Assembly: GCA_013398175.1 (NCBI GenBank)
Contig: VZRZ01002444.1
Span: 450,019-514,018, forward strand
Direction of reading: 5' to 3'
Source of the DNA: Climacteris rufus
Lineage: Eukaryota; Chordata; Aves; Passeriformes; Climacteridae
DNA: 64,000 bases
Under the pieces are notes generated by a model, which worked only from the letters and a program-made list of their open reading frames with translations, did not search any database and was not told the DNA's origin. Positions 63,101-64,000 of the stretch are shown one piece after another. How positions within the stretch are numbered: the first letter of the stretch is position 1; each line of letters opens with the position of its first letter. The position numbers and the translations under genes were made by a program.

Positions 63101-64000
63101 AAATTATTGGGCTAAGGGGGATGCAAGTCCTGCTGGCAGGAAGTGGCCTGATGCTGCCAGTTACTCCCAGCAGCTGCTTAAACCTCTCCTTAGTCAGTAC
63201 CACAATGCGCAAACACTTTGACCTCTCCAAGCTCTGCAGCTTTGTCCCAGAGCAGGAGTTTTAACAGCCTAAAGACTTGCAACAGCCCATGGAAGAGGAG
63301 CAAGGGAGGCTGTCTCCTGCAGTAACCTGAGCTCAATGTGCTGGTGAAGAACAGCGACAGACAGCTCTGTGGAAAAGCCTGGAACAATTCTGCTGCAAAA
63401 AGAAAACACGGCTCAGGGTAAGCGAACAAGCCACAGCCTTTCAATATCAGCAACTCAAAAGAATGGGAGAGTTTAAACAAGCTGCTGCTGGAAGAAAAAA
63501 ATCCACAAAGAGTTATCGATTTTTATGAGCTTGGAGTCAAGAGATCCATAAATTATTCACAAGGCAACAGAGATGGCAGATTTCTTGGACATTTCAGCAT
63601 CGCACTGTACAGAATTACCAGCTCAGATCATTTGGCGAGACTGTCCCACAATTGAGCCTTTATAAACGGCAAGACTGAGCTCCAGAAGGGGCCTCTGGAT
63701 GTGTGACAGGCCACTGTCCCCTTAACAGCTTGCAGGACATGCCAGGGGCTACAGGCAGAGCACGACAGAGAGAACCACAACAGAAAGTGGTTTCAGAGCA
63801 TACTTTGGGGATTTTCCACCCCACTGCAGACAGCAGGTCTCCCTGTCTGCATTAACAAAATTACAAACATAACACCACAAATTAGAAATGAAATGCACCC
63901 ACATCCCTGCCCAAACAGACTTGGCTGGGGAATCAAAGTCCCTCCAATCATCCCAAAAGGCATTTGGAAATCAAGGTGTGAAGAGCCCTACAGATACCAG

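Larger units (their letters stand above)
10539..64000 (-). other. NCOR2: NCOR2 upstream intronic region (partial)
   Basis: Everything above the start exon is upstream on the NCOR2 strand. Because the start exon has an acceptor, this DNA should be one or more introns between untranslated 5' exons, or the alternative promoter region. No strong CpG-island promoter is visible up to base 64000. Named contents are listed separately. Stretches with nothing I can identify beyond background include 10800-11850, 12950-14800, 15930-18580, 19110-22130, 25000-30600, 36940-40560, 42620-45110, 45140-48180, 48200-49960, 53210-59860 and 60110-64000. In these the reading frames are short, overlap on both strands and resemble no protein I know. 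Confidence 0.6.

Noticed and set aside
1..64000. CRISPR arrays, operons, phage or plasmid modules, tRNA/rRNA genes
   Set aside because: No regularly spaced repeats, no consecutive same-strand genes with ribosome binding sites, and no structured RNA gene. The splice sites, CR1 and MIR elements show a vertebrate nuclear genome.

Overview
The window is vertebrate, almost certainly avian, genomic DNA. There are no closely packed reading frames. Repeats are sparse. The recognisable interspersed repeats are three CR1 LINE 3' ends, the typical bird retroposon (about 700-790, 23527-23644, 52925-53210), and two old MIR-type SINE fragments (14830-14893, 52098-52175). Sequence alone does not tell me which bird.

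I can defend only one gene, on the minus strand: NCOR2 (SMRT, silencing mediator of retinoid and thyroid hormone receptors). The exon at 10327-10538 has a good acceptor, a 107-nt 5' leader with a short upstream ORF, an ATG at 10431-10429, 35 codons that closely match the known SMRT N-terminus, and a GTAAGG donor in phase 0, where the human first coding exon ends. The gene's 5' side is towards base 64000. Bases 10539-64000 are therefore upstream, 5'-UTR-interrupting intron sequence, possibly with untranslated or alternative first exons. Bases 1-10326 are the start of the intron before coding exon 2, which I do not find here. No conventional NCOR2 promoter is visible, so it is probably beyond base 64000.

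Two CpG-dense patches stand out: one over the coding exon (10232-10456) and one in the downstream intron (2593-2851), which could be an internal promoter. Several weaker candidate exons (5896-6014, 12425-12528, 31975-32025, 35912-35960) pair an AG|GTAAG-type donor with an acceptor on the NCOR2 strand. However, the number of such donors is close to the chance expectation for 64 kb, so they are hypotheses.

The rest is intronic sequence with A-rich and simple repeats, a few short tandem duplications, and AT-rich stretches carrying clustered developmental transcription-factor motifs that may be conserved enhancers. Two motif findings fit the biology of SMRT: a DR5 retinoic-acid-receptor-type element (45119-45135) and a tandem pair of RBPJ-type sites (30641-30660). 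I found no previously undescribed multi-gene system, no CRISPR array, no tRNA or rRNA gene, and no intact mobile element. The long open frames are about as long as expected by chance.
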